A stretch of DNA of 7,252 nucleotides from Bauldia sp. (lineage in GTDB: Bacteria > Pseudomonadota > Alphaproteobacteria > Rhizobiales > Kaistiaceae), in contig JAGRKY010000503.1 in assembly GCA_020442095.1 (NCBI GenBank), forward strand, positions 1 to 7,252, given 5' to 3'. Positions 1 through 5,713 of this stretch are shown piece by piece. Within the stretch, counting starts at the first letter, position 1. Each line of letters begins with the position of its first letter. The position numbers and the translations under genes were made by a program. Below the pieces are notes generated by a model. That model worked only from the letters and a program-made list of their open reading frames with translations, searched no databases and was not told the DNA's origin.

Positions 1-119
1 TCACCGACGAGCAGCGCAAGGCGGCGGGCGCCGGGCCGGACGTCATCCGCCTGTCGGTCGGCATCGAGGATGTTGCCGATATCATCGCCGACCTCGACCA
101 GGCGCTGGCAAAGACGTAA
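1..119 (+). CDS. C-terminal fragment of O-acetyl/O-succinylhomoserine sulfhydrylase-type PLP enzyme
   Basis: This is a partial gene that enters from the left edge and is read in the frame starting at base 3. The last 39 codons end at the TAA at 117-119. The visible tail reads [20 protein letters not shown] and then [18 protein letters not shown]. The pattern 'P(D/E)xxRLSVGIE(D/H)xxDIIADLxQAL' is the standard C-terminus of the Cys/Met-metabolism PLP-dependent family (cystathionine gamma-synthase, O-acetylhomoserine aminocarboxypropyltransferase, O-succinylhomoserine sulfhydrylase). These cytoplasmic enzymes make homocysteine or cystathionine in methionine biosynthesis. The PLP lysine and the rest of the fold lie outside the window, so which member (metY, metZ, metB or metC type) cannot be decided. 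The '[16 protein letters not shown]' wording resembles the sulfhydrylases most, which is my inference. A strong GC hairpin follows 6 bases after the stop. Confidence 0.75.
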   Translation, partial: TDEQRKAAGAGPDVIRLSVGIEDVADIIADLDQALAKT

Positions 120-125
120 GGTGAT

Positions 126-157
126 GGCGCGCGGCCGGGGAAGCCCGGTCGCGCGCC
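126..157 (+). terminator. 14-bp GC hairpin after the sulfhydrylase gene, probable terminator or mRNA 3' end
   Basis: The left arm is GGCGCGCGGCCGGG (126-139), the loop is GAAG (140-143) and the right arm is CCCGGTCGCGCGCC (144-157). All 14 positions pair in plus-strand RNA, and the only non-Watson-Crick pair is a G·U at 134/149. On the minus strand the same position would be a C·A mismatch, which suggests selection as plus-strand RNA. It starts 6 bases after the TAA. No U-run follows (the next bases are CACCGCAACG), so intrinsic termination is uncertain. It may instead be a Rho-assisted terminator or a 3'-end stabiliser. Confidence 0.6.
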
Positions 158-188
158 CACCGCAACGTTACCCTCCAGACGCTTTCCC

Positions 189-770
189 ATGGACGCACTT
201 GAACTTCTGAAGACCCGCCGGTCGATCACCGCTCCGTTCCTTACCGAGCCCGGTCCCGGCGATGAAGAACTCAAAGACATTCTCACGATCGCCTCCCGCG
301 TGCCGGACCATGGCAAGCTGACGCCGTGGCGGTTCATCGTCTTCCGCGGCGATGCCGGGGCGAAAGCGGGCGAGGCGCTTGCCGCGCTGTTTGCCGAGAA
401 GAACCCGGACGCCGACGAGAAGCGCCTCGACGAGGAACGCAATCGCCTGGCGCGGGCGCCGCTGGTCATAGGCGTCGTCAGCACGGCGGCTCCCCACGTC
501 AAGATTCCGGAATTCGAGCAACTGCTCTCCGCCGGCAATGCCGCGATGATGATGGTGGTCGCGGCGCATGCGCTCGGCTTTGCCGCCCACTGGGTGACGG
601 AATGGATTTCCTACGACGAGGATGCCGGCCGGCTTCTCGGCCTGCGGCCCGGCGAGCGGTTCGTCGGCTTCGTCCATATCGGAACCCCGTCGGTGCCGCC
701 GGTCGACCGGCCAAGGCCGGCGCTCGAGGACGTCGTCGAATACTGGCAGCCTGCCGGAGGGGGCGCCTGA
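189..770 (+). CDS. Nitroreductase family protein (YdjA-like)
   Basis: The product has 193 residues, a normal length for the small, single-domain YdjA-type branch of the nitroreductase superfamily. These are FMN-dependent cytoplasmic enzymes that reduce nitroaromatics, quinones or other electrophiles with NAD(P)H; the natural substrate is usually unknown. Visible family marks are the N-terminal 'LLKTRRS' (R10-R11-S12, which contacts the FMN phosphate in relatives), 'ASRVPDHGKLTPWRF' at about 35-49 (the SRVPDHGKLxPWRF block is typical of this branch), the 'FEQLLSAGNAAMMMVVAAHALGF' helix region at about 109-131, and 'FVHIGTP' near 161-167. The start is chosen because the MDALELLKTRRS opening matches the usual beginning of the family. 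No clear Shine-Dalgarno sequence precedes it (bases 171-188 are pyrimidine-rich). It lies 69 bases after the sulfhydrylase stop, behind the hairpin at 126-157, so it is probably transcribed separately. The family call is firm, the substrate unknown. Confidence 0.92.
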   Translation: MDALELLKTRRSITAPFLTEPGPGDEELKDILTIASRVPDHGKLTPWRFIVFRGDAGAKAGEALAALFAEKNPDADEKRLDEERNRLARAPLVIGVVSTAAPHVKIPEFEQLLSAGNAAMMMVVAAHALGFAAHWVTEWISYDEDAGRLLGLRPGERFVGFVHIGTPSVPPVDRPRPALEDVVEYWQPAGGGA

Positions 771-901
771 CGGCGCTCCATTCCCGCTTCCCGCACGATC
801 CGGACGGGGGCGTTTCGCGGCGGAAACCGGCGGTTCCTATGGTGAACTGATCGTTAATCACTTTCGGGGCAGCATGGCCGGCGTCGTTCCGAGAGACGTC
901 G
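771..901 (+). other. Intergenic region upstream of the DUF2336 gene
   Basis: This 131-base gap contains a small inverted repeat GTTTC-N6-GAAAC (812-827) and a local AT-richer patch around TGATCGTTAATCAC (848-861) that could hold promoter elements. No -35/-10 pair is clear. No terminator with a U-run is seen after the nitroreductase stop. The DUF2336 gene probably has its own promoter here. Confidence 0.35.
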
Positions 902-2041
902 ATGATCGTTCAGCAGTTCCTCCATTTCATGGAAACGGCCCCTTCCGACCGCCGCGCGCTCGCGGTGCGTTCGCTCGGCCGCGCCTATCTTTTCTCCGAC
1001 ATTGACGACGTGACGCGCGCCGAGATGGAAGCGGCGATGACGGTGGTCGTCGACGATTCCTCCACCGAGGTGCGGCAGGCGCTTGCCGAGACACTCGCCT
1101 CCGCCCTCGAGGCGCCGCGCCACATCATGCTGGCGCTGGCGACGGACCTTCCCGAGATCGGCACGATGGTGCTGTCGCGCTCGCCGGTCTTCCTGGATTC
1201 GGAACTGGTCGACATCGCCGCTGGCGCCGAGGAAGCGCTCCAGACGGCGATCGCGTCGCGGCCGAGGCTCTCCAGCGCCGTTTCGGCGGCGATCGCCGAG
1301 GTCGGGGAGCGGGATACTTGCTTGCGGCTGCTCCACAACCACGGCGCGGCGATTGCCCGGATCAGCCAGAGGCGCATGGCCGAGCGGTTCGGCGACGATG
1401 CCGAGATCCGCGAGGTGCTGCTCCAGAAGCGGGATCTTCCCGCCGATGTCCGGCAGATGCTTATCCTCCGCCTCAGCGATGCGCTCGGCGAACTGGTGGT
1501 GCACAAGTCCTGGGTGAGCGAGGAACGGGCGCGGAACCTGACCCGCGAAGCGCGCGAGCGGGCGACGGTCGCCATCGCCGCCGAGACCGAGACGGAAGAG
1601 CTGGTCGCGCTTGTCGAGCACCTGCGGGTGACGGAGCAATTGACCACGGCGCTCCTGCTGCGCGCGATCTGCGCCGGCAATATCGCGATGTTCGAGACCG
1701 CGCTGTCGGTTCTCGCCCATGTGCCGGAGGAGCGGGTGGCAAGCCTGATCCGGTCCGGCCGCAAGCAGGGCTTCCGGGCGATCTACGACAAGGCGGGGCT
1801 GCCGGCGATGGCCTTCGAGGCTTTCGACGCGGCGCTCGAGACCTGCCGCGAGATCGCCGAACAGGGCGGCCCGCGCGACCGCTACCGCTTCACGCTATAC
1901 ATGGTCGAGTCGGTCATCTCCCGGTACCGCGAGATCACCGATGGCGAGGTCAACGAGTTGACCGGCATGCTGAGGCGCTTCGCCGCCGACCAGGCCCGCG
2001 AGGCCGCCCGCGACTATGCGCGGACGGCGATGGTGGCCTAG
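902..2041 (+). CDS. DUF2336 domain-containing protein
   Basis: This is a 379-residue, almost entirely alpha-helical protein rich in Ala, Leu, Arg and Glu. It matches what I know of the DUF2336 family (COG5330), found mainly in alphaproteobacteria and without a firmly established function. Helix pairs of HEAT-like spacing run through the N-terminal two thirds, for example 'STEVRQALAETLAS' (about 54-67), 'LPEIGTMVLSRSPVFLDSEL' (about 82-101) and 'DDAEIREVLLQKRDLPADVR' (about 165-184). The last third ('ELVALVEHLRVTEQLTTALL', about 232-251, onward) is the part typical of DUF2336. No signal peptide, membrane segment or catalytic motif is seen, so a cytoplasmic scaffold or regulatory role is likely but unproven. 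The start is ATG 902, with GAGAG at 891-895 and 6 bases of spacing; the upstream ATG at 874 is out of frame. The gene has its own 131-base upstream gap and ends 45 bases from the convergent AraC gene. Confidence 0.85.
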   Translation: MIVQQFLHFMETAPSDRRALAVRSLGRAYLFSDIDDVTRAEMEAAMTVVVDDSSTEVRQALAETLASALEAPRHIMLALATDLPEIGTMVLSRSPVFLDSELVDIAAGAEEALQTAIASRPRLSSAVSAAIAEVGERDTCLRLLHNHGAAIARISQRRMAERFGDDAEIREVLLQKRDLPADVRQMLILRLSDALGELVVHKSWVSEERARNLTREARERATVAIAAETETEELVALVEHLRVTEQLTTALLLRAICAGNIAMFETALSVLAHVPEERVASLIRSGRKQGFRAIYDKAGLPAMAFEAFDAALETCREIAEQGGPRDRYRFTLYMVESVISRYREITDGEVNELTGMLRRFAADQAREAARDYARTAMVA

Positions 2042-2086
2042 GTCCAGAGCGACGAACAGCAAACACTGCGTTTCCCGTGAGATGGC

Positions 2087-3016
2087 TCAGCCGACCGACA
2101 CCTGCCGGTATTCGCGCGGGGTCATGTTGAGGACTCGGCGGAAATCGCGCTGGAAGTGGGGCTGGTCGGCATAGCCGCAGCAATAGCCGATCTCGGCGAG
2201 CGGCGCTGTCGCGTCGCGCAGCAGGCGGGCGGCCTCGTCCAGCCGCGCTCCCCTGAGGATGCTCGAGAAGCTCGTCCCGGCCTGCGCCAACTCGCGCTGC
2301 ATGCCGCGGACAGACTTCGCCAGGATCGGCGCCGCGTCGGTCACGCGCCAGCCGCGGCCGGGATCGGTCTGGAAGAGGGACGACAGGCTTTGGCGGATAT
2401 CGCGGTCGTCGTCGGTCGCCTTGAGGTCGGGTGACGTCCCGCGCCATCGCTCCCAGCGGATGCGGAAGGCGCCGCCGCCGTCGCGAAGCCGGGCGACCGA
2501 ACCGAGGGACGCGGCGTCGTGATCGCGGCCATCGATGTCGAGGACGAGCCTCTCGCCGCCAGCCAGCCCGCAGAAACCGAAGATCAGGCCGGCGATCAGG
2601 GCATTCTCGGCGGGTGTCGGGCTCGCGTCCCGGCCGGAACGCGCACAGACGAGAGCGGCGCCGTCGACCTTCACCTCGGTGCGGTTGGTAGCGTGGTGAT
2701 ACCGTTCGAGCCGCATCCACTTTTCGGCGAAGACCCCAGGCTCCGACGCCGTCGCAAGGACATGGACGACCGGAGTGGCGCGAACCGCGCCGAGATACTG
2801 GCCGACGCGAAGGAGGGGACCGGCGCCACCCCGGTCATAGGCCGTGGCGAGGAGGTCGCGCTTGGCGGCGGCGCTCGTCGTTGCCTGCTTCATGGGGTCG
2901 GGCGAGGACACGTCGGGCGGCAGCAGCGACGGGTCGATGTCGCGCAATGCGTGGATCACCAGCGCGACCAGGCCGGCGCTGGCAAACAGGTCCGCGCGCG
3001 GGCGTCGCGCCGCCAT
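2087..3016 (-). CDS. AraC-family transcriptional regulator
   Basis: The product has 309 residues. The C-terminal 90 or so form the double helix-turn-helix DNA-binding domain of the AraC/XylS family: 'WRVTDAAPILAKSVRGMQRE' (about 223-242) is the first HTH, followed by 'GTSFSSILRGARLDEAARLL' (247-266) and the second HTH with the family signature 'GYADQPHFQRDFRRVLNMTP' (281-300), then REYR. The N-terminal 200 residues resemble the ligand-binding half of the long AraC regulators (OruR-like or 'arabinose_bd' type), with the opening 'LFASAGLVALVIHAL'. The effector cannot be read from sequence. The frame stays open far upstream, but ATG 3016 is chosen because it lies 2 bases after the dehydrogenase stop and gives the normal family length; upstream residues would overlay the dehydrogenase gene. 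The tight spacing implies one transcript with the dehydrogenase, so the regulator probably controls that operon and itself. This role is inference. Confidence 0.9.
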   Translation of the reverse strand: MAARRPRADLFASAGLVALVIHALRDIDPSLLPPDVSSPDPMKQATTSAAAKRDLLATAYDRGGAGPLLRVGQYLGAVRATPVVHVLATASEPGVFAEKWMRLERYHHATNRTEVKVDGAALVCARSGRDASPTPAENALIAGLIFGFCGLAGGERLVLDIDGRDHDAASLGSVARLRDGGGAFRIRWERWRGTSPDLKATDDDRDIRQSLSSLFQTDPGRGWRVTDAAPILAKSVRGMQRELAQAGTSFSSILRGARLDEAARLLRDATAPLAEIGYCCGYADQPHFQRDFRRVLNMTPREYRQVSVG

Positions 3017-3018
3017 GG

Positions 3019-3756
3019 TCAGGCGCGCGCCAGCAGGTCGGCGGTGAAGCCGGGCAGGAGGCGATTGAGCACCAGGACCTTGCTGGAGAGGCCGGGTGCG
3101 ATCGTCGTCTTTCCCCGGGCGACGCCCGCGACGATGGCGTCGGCCATCGCTTCCGGCGTCAGCTTGTTGCTGCCGCGACCGTCGGTCATGTCGGTCGCGA
3201 CCAGCGGCGGGACCGCCTCGACGACCCGGACGCCATCGGCGGCGAGCTGGCGGCGCAGCGAACGGGTGAAGGAGGCGAGCCCGGCCTTGCTGGCGGAATA
3301 GACCGGAGCGGACGGCTTCGGCTGGCGCGAGACCAGCGAGGTGACGTTGACGATCGTGCCGCCCGGCCGGCGGAGATATGGCATCAGTCCGTGGCAGAGC
3401 GCGATGGGCGCGGCGAGATTGAGCGCGAGCTCGGTCTCGATGCTGGCGCGGATCGCGTCGTCCGGAGCGGATCTCAGGTCGAGGGCCATCTGGATGCCGG
3501 CGTTGTTGACCAGCAGGTCGAGCGTCATACCGGACTCGCGGACGGCCCGGATGACGTGATCCCATCCCGCAGGCCGGGCGAGGTCGGCGGCGATCCACCC
3601 AACATTCGTCCGGGGCTCCCCGATCAGGTTGGCGGGAGTCCGTGCGACGGCAAGGACACGGGCGCCCCGGCCGGCATATTCAGCGACCAGCGCGCGGCCG
3701 ATGCCGCGGCTCGCGCCGGTGATCAGGACATTCATCTGCTGCGTCGTCGCGGTCAT
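3019..3756 (-). CDS. Short-chain dehydrogenase/reductase (SDR), DltE-like
   Basis: The product has 245 residues, the standard length of a classical SDR. It is a cytoplasmic NAD(P)-dependent oxidoreductase of unknown substrate. The Rossmann glycine motif TGASRGIG is at 13-20, the conserved Asp of the adenine pocket at 58 ('AADLA'), NNAG at 84-87, the structural Asn at 113, the catalytic Ser at 140 ('NVTS'), and YSASK with catalytic Tyr153 and Lys157. The active site is therefore complete. The 'PPLVATDMT' segment (183-191), in place of the usual PG motif, resembles the DltE/COG3967 branch. The start is chosen from a clean GGAGG at 3764-3768, 7 bases upstream; the internal Met8 (MNVLITG) lacks such a site. 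The gene is followed after 2 bases by the AraC gene and preceded by a 97-base leader carrying a large palindrome, so it likely heads its own operon rather than being only a tail of nadK. Confidence 0.93.
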   Translation of the reverse strand: MTATTQQMNVLITGASRGIGRALVAEYAGRGARVLAVARTPANLIGEPRTNVGWIAADLARPAGWDHVIRAVRESGMTLDLLVNNAGIQMALDLRSAPDDAIRASIETELALNLAAPIALCHGLMPYLRRPGGTIVNVTSLVSRQPKPSAPVYSASKAGLASFTRSLRRQLAADGVRVVEAVPPLVATDMTDGRGSNKLTPEAMADAIVAGVARGKTTIAPGLSSKVLVLNRLLPGFTADLLARA

Positions 3757-3763
3757 CGCGGTT

Positions 3764-3768
3764 CCTCC
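3764..3768 (-). promoter_or_regulatory. Shine-Dalgarno site of the SDR gene
   Basis: GGAGG on the minus strand lies 7 bases before ATG 3756. It is the clearest ribosome binding site among the coding genes of the window, and it decides between the first Met and Met8 of the dehydrogenase. Confidence 0.85.
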
Positions 3769-3806
3769 GTGAGCATCGGGTTGACCCCGACACCTTCGGA
3801 CAACGA

Positions 3807-3835
3807 CTGGCGCAATTATTGAATAATCGCGCCAG
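3807..3835 (-). promoter_or_regulatory. 29-base near-perfect palindrome between nadK and the SDR-AraC operon
   Basis: On the plus strand the outer arms are CTGGCGC (3807-3813) and GCGCCAG (3829-3835). The inner arms are ATTATT (3815-3820) and AATAAT (3822-3827), around a single central G (3821). Only one symmetric pair fails, A3814/C3828. In minus-strand RNA that pair is a G·U wobble, so a nadK read-through transcript would form an uninterrupted stem with a UCA loop. It begins 14 bases after the nadK stop and ends 50 bases before the SDR start codon. It has no following U-run, so it is a poor intrinsic terminator. It could be an operator for the downstream AraC regulator or another dimeric repressor, or an intercistronic RNA hairpin. 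The AT-rich core stands out from its GC-rich surroundings. Confidence 0.65.
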
Positions 3836-3849
3836 AGATTGGAACCGCG

Positions 3850-4638
3850 TCAGTAGCGGAACTGCTCGGAGAGGATGCGCTCGTCCCAGGAGTGGTCGGG
3901 GTCGAACATGATCAGGCTCTCGGCCTTGAGTTCCTGCTTGACGACGACCTCGACGACCGACTTGAACTCGACGTTGTCGGCGACCGCGTTGACCGGGCGC
4001 TTCTTGGCCTCGAGCATCTCGATCGTGATTTCGACCCGATCGGGGACGAGGGCGCCGCGCCATGTGCGCGGGCGGAAGGCGCTGATCGGCGTGATCGCGA
4101 GGAGCGGCGCGTAGATCGGCAGGATCGGGCCGTGGGCCGAGAGGTTATAGGCGGTGCTGCCGGCCGGCGTGGCGACGAGGATGCCGTCGCAGATCAGCTC
4201 CGCCATCCGCACCTTGCCATCGATCGCGATCCTGAGCTTGGCCGCCTGGTAGGACTGGCGCAGCAGCGAGACCTCGTTGATGGCAAAGGCGGTGTGCTTG
4301 CGGCCGTTGCGGTCGGTGGCGACCATGGCGAGAGGACGGACCGCGGTGGTGAGCGCCGCATCGATCCTGCCCCGTAACCCGGTGGCGCGGAATTCGTTCA
4401 TCAGGAAGCCGACCGAGCCGCAGTTCATGCCGTAGATCGGCGTCCCGGTATTCATGAACCGATGGAGGGTCTGCAGCATGAAGCCGTCGCCACCGAGCGC
4501 GACGACGACATCGGCCTTGGCCGGCGTGACCTTGCCGTAGCGTTCGGTCAGCCGGTCGCGCGCCGCCTTCGCCTCCGCCGTGTCGGCGGCGATGAAGGCG
4601 ATGGCCTTCCTTTTTCTTGGCTTGGGTCTGGCCGCCAT
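3850..4638 (-). CDS. nadK: NAD kinase
   Basis: The product has 262 residues and phosphorylates NAD to NADP with ATP (or polyphosphate) in the cytoplasm, the only de novo route to NADP. The catalytic GGDG motif is at 49-52 within '[15 protein letters not shown]'. '[12 protein letters not shown]' (70-81), the substrate-binding NE motif at 121-122 ('AINEVSLLR') and the glycine/threonine-rich block '[20 protein letters not shown]' (151-170) follow in the family order. The short length and the C-terminal '[16 protein letters not shown]' are typical of the alphaproteobacterial type. Start choice: an upstream ATG at 4671 would add 11 residues but has no ribosome site, whereas ATG 4638 has GGGAGAG at 4642-4648 on the minus strand and yields the usual opening before 'KAIAFIA'. 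It is transcribed in the same direction as the NYN gene, 83 bases downstream of it, and followed by the palindrome at 3807-3835. Confidence 0.96.
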   Translation of the reverse strand: MAARPKPRKRKAIAFIAADTAEAKAARDRLTERYGKVTPAKADVVVALGGDGFMLQTLHRFMNTGTPIYGMNCGSVGFLMNEFRATGLRGRIDAALTTAVRPLAMVATDRNGRKHTAFAINEVSLLRQSYQAAKLRIAIDGKVRMAELICDGILVATPAGSTAYNLSAHGPILPIYAPLLAITPISAFRPRTWRGALVPDRVEITIEMLEAKKRPVNAVADNVEFKSVVEVVVKQELKAESLIMFDPDHSWDERILSEQFRY

Positions 4639-4643
4639 GATCT

Positions 4644-4664
4644 CTCCCGGAGCAGGCCGAGGAG
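4644..4664 (-). promoter_or_regulatory. Possible hairpin covering the nadK ribosome binding site
   Basis: In minus-strand RNA, CTCC (4664-4661), a bulged U (4660) and CGG (4659-4657) can pair with CCGGGAG (4650-4644) across a 6-base loop. The right arm contains the GGGAG Shine-Dalgarno sequence of nadK. The stem is 7 base pairs with one bulge. In a GC-rich sequence this could be chance, so it is listed as a weak candidate for translational control. Confidence 0.25.
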
Positions 4665-4669
4665 GTAAC

Positions 4670-4813
4670 ATGGCAACCGCCGATTTCCAACGGCGCGTTG
4701 TCGCGGCTTTTCGCAGGTCGGTCAGGCCGACGAGGGTTTCGCCGACGGCCTCCGCCGGACCAGGAGGGCGGAGCCGTTGGTCGATTCGAGCCGTCGGGAT
4801 TCGACGCCCTTGA
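4670..4813 (+). CDS. Possible small protein (47 residues), hypothetical
   Basis: An ATG at 4670 is preceded by GAGGAGGT (4659-4666), the strongest ribosome-site match in the window; GGAGG ends 4 bases before the ATG, a rather short spacing. The frame runs 47 codons to a TGA and encodes a very basic peptide starting [18 protein letters not shown]. Its first 50 or so bases lie in the gap between the NYN and nadK genes, and the rest is antisense to the 3' end of the NYN gene. No family is recognised. It has no visible promoter, and the arginine-rich composition is what a shadow frame in GC-rich DNA would give. A chance Shine-Dalgarno match remains the more likely explanation. Confidence 0.2.
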   Translation: MATADFQRRVVAAFRRSVRPTRVSPTASAGPGGRSRWSIRAVGIRRP

Positions 4814-5489
4814 GGTCGGCAAAGAGGTCGCTGAGCTTCCTGTAGCCGTAGTTCCGCGGGTCGAAGTCCGGCATGCGCTTGATCAGCACCTGGCCGACGG
4901 TGCCAAGTCGCGCCCAGCCGTCGTCGGCGGAGGCATCTTCAACCGCATCGTAGATCTCGCCGGTCGGCAGGGGCGGTCTCGCCGGTTTGGCGACCTTGCG
5001 GGTCTTCTCCGGTTTCTCGGTCTTCTTCTCTTTTTCCTGTTCAAGCAGCAAGTCGCAATAGAAGAAGCGGTCACAGGCGGCGACGTAAGGCGCGGTGGTC
5101 TTCTTCTCGCCGAAGCCGATGACCTCCAGCCCGTCCTCGCGGATGCGGCTGGCAAGCGAGGTGAAGTCGCTGTCGCTTGACGCGATGCAGATGCCTTGCA
5201 GGTTCTTCTGGTGAAGCAGGTCCATCGCCTCGATAGCCAGCCGCATGTCGGAGGCGTTCTTGCCGCGCGAGGCAGGCGGCACATGGACCGGGGTGAGCGC
5301 GTAGTCGTGGAGGACCTTCTGCCAGGACGCCATCGTGGCGCTGGCAAAATGGCCGTAGACACGTCGGACGACAATCGTGCCGATGGCCGATGCCTCGCGG
5401 ATGATGATCGGAAGGAAGGTCGCGCGGACGTTGTCGGCGTCGATGAGAAGGGCGAGCTTCTTGTTGCTGGTCTGGTCGATGTCGGCCAT
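4722..5489 (-). CDS. NYN domain protein with C-terminal OST-HTH/LOTUS domain
   Basis: The product has 255 residues. Residues about 10-147 form a NYN (PIN-like, LabA/DUF88, COG1432) domain: 'LALLIDADN' with D17 and D19, '[16 protein letters not shown]' with D81, and '[20 protein letters not shown]' with D106 and D108 supply the acidic cluster expected to bind metal. '[26 protein letters not shown]' completes the fold. A charged Lys/Glu/Pro linker (about 150-173) leads to a C-terminal domain (about 178-248, '[20 protein letters not shown]' and '[12 protein letters not shown]') that fits the OST-HTH/LOTUS RNA-binding fold. Family knowledge suggests an RNA-binding protein, possibly a ribonuclease; the target is unknown. 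Start: ATG 5489 lies just before the conserved domain, with GGAAG at 5498-5502 on the minus strand. The frame stays open 75 codons upstream to a TTG, but that part is low-complexity and unlike the family. It is divergent from purU. Confidence 0.9.
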   Translation of the reverse strand: MADIDQTSNKKLALLIDADNVRATFLPIIIREASAIGTIVVRRVYGHFASATMASWQKVLHDYALTPVHVPPASRGKNASDMRLAIEAMDLLHQKNLQGICIASSDSDFTSLASRIREDGLEVIGFGEKKTTAPYVAACDRFFYCDLLLEQEKEKKTEKPEKTRKVAKPARPPLPTGEIYDAVEDASADDGWARLGTVGQVLIKRMPDFDPRNYGYRKLSDLFADLKGVESRRLESTNGSALLVRRRPSAKPSSA

Positions 5490-5713
5490 GGGGCTGTCTT
5501 CCGGAGAACCGTAATCCAACGGCCTACACGATTTCAGCTCTTCATGCAGGTTTTTGGCTGCCGACGACGCGTATCCACCCGCTCCCTTGCTTGTGTCATC
5601 TGGCCGCTCCCGGTCCAATTCCGAGTGGTGACACTGCTGCCGGTTGCCCGTAGCGCGGCGGGGCGCTAGTGGTTCCTTCCCCGACTGATCCACACCGATC
5701 GAGAAGCTCACCA
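5490..5713. promoter_or_regulatory. Divergent intergenic region between the NYN gene and purU
   Basis: These 224 bases separate two divergently read genes, so both promoters should lie here. I cannot place a convincing -35/-10 pair for either direction. The region is less GC-rich than its flanks near 5510-5560. A 6-bp inverted repeat, TAGCGC/GCGCTA (5651-5656 and 5663-5668), lies 45 bases before the purU start. No riboswitch fold was recognised by eye. Confidence 0.5.

Noticed and set aside
842..861. FNR-like or CtrA-like site (TGAT-N5-ATCA, and TTAA) upstream of the DUF2336 gene
   Set aside because: The spacer is 5 rather than 4 for an FNR box, and no second TTAA follows at 7 bases for CtrA. 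The match is too weak to call.
854..1720. Long minus-strand open frame (288 codons) opposite the DUF2336 gene
   Set aside because: The translation is rich in Arg, His, Gly and Asp without any family motif, typical of the antisense shadow of a GC-biased gene. The plus strand has a recognisable protein.
2042..2086. Terminator between the convergent DUF2336 and AraC genes
   Set aside because: The 45-base gap has no convincing inverted repeat or T-run on either strand. Termination there is expected, but no structure supports a call.
3017..3598. N-terminal extension of the AraC frame upstream of 3016 (194 extra codons)
   Set aside because: It overlays most of the SDR gene in another frame and is low-complexity. 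The ATG at 3016 gives a normal AraC-family length and a 2-base gap to the SDR stop.
2881..3822. Long plus-strand open frame (313 codons) opposite the SDR and AraC genes
   Set aside because: It spans two recognised minus-strand genes and their junction and has shadow composition (Arg/Gly/Asp-rich), no domain and no ribosome site.
4639..4671. Eleven-residue longer NAD kinase start at 4671
   Set aside because: There is no Shine-Dalgarno sequence before it, whereas the ATG at 4638 has GGGAGAG at proper spacing and the usual family N-terminus.
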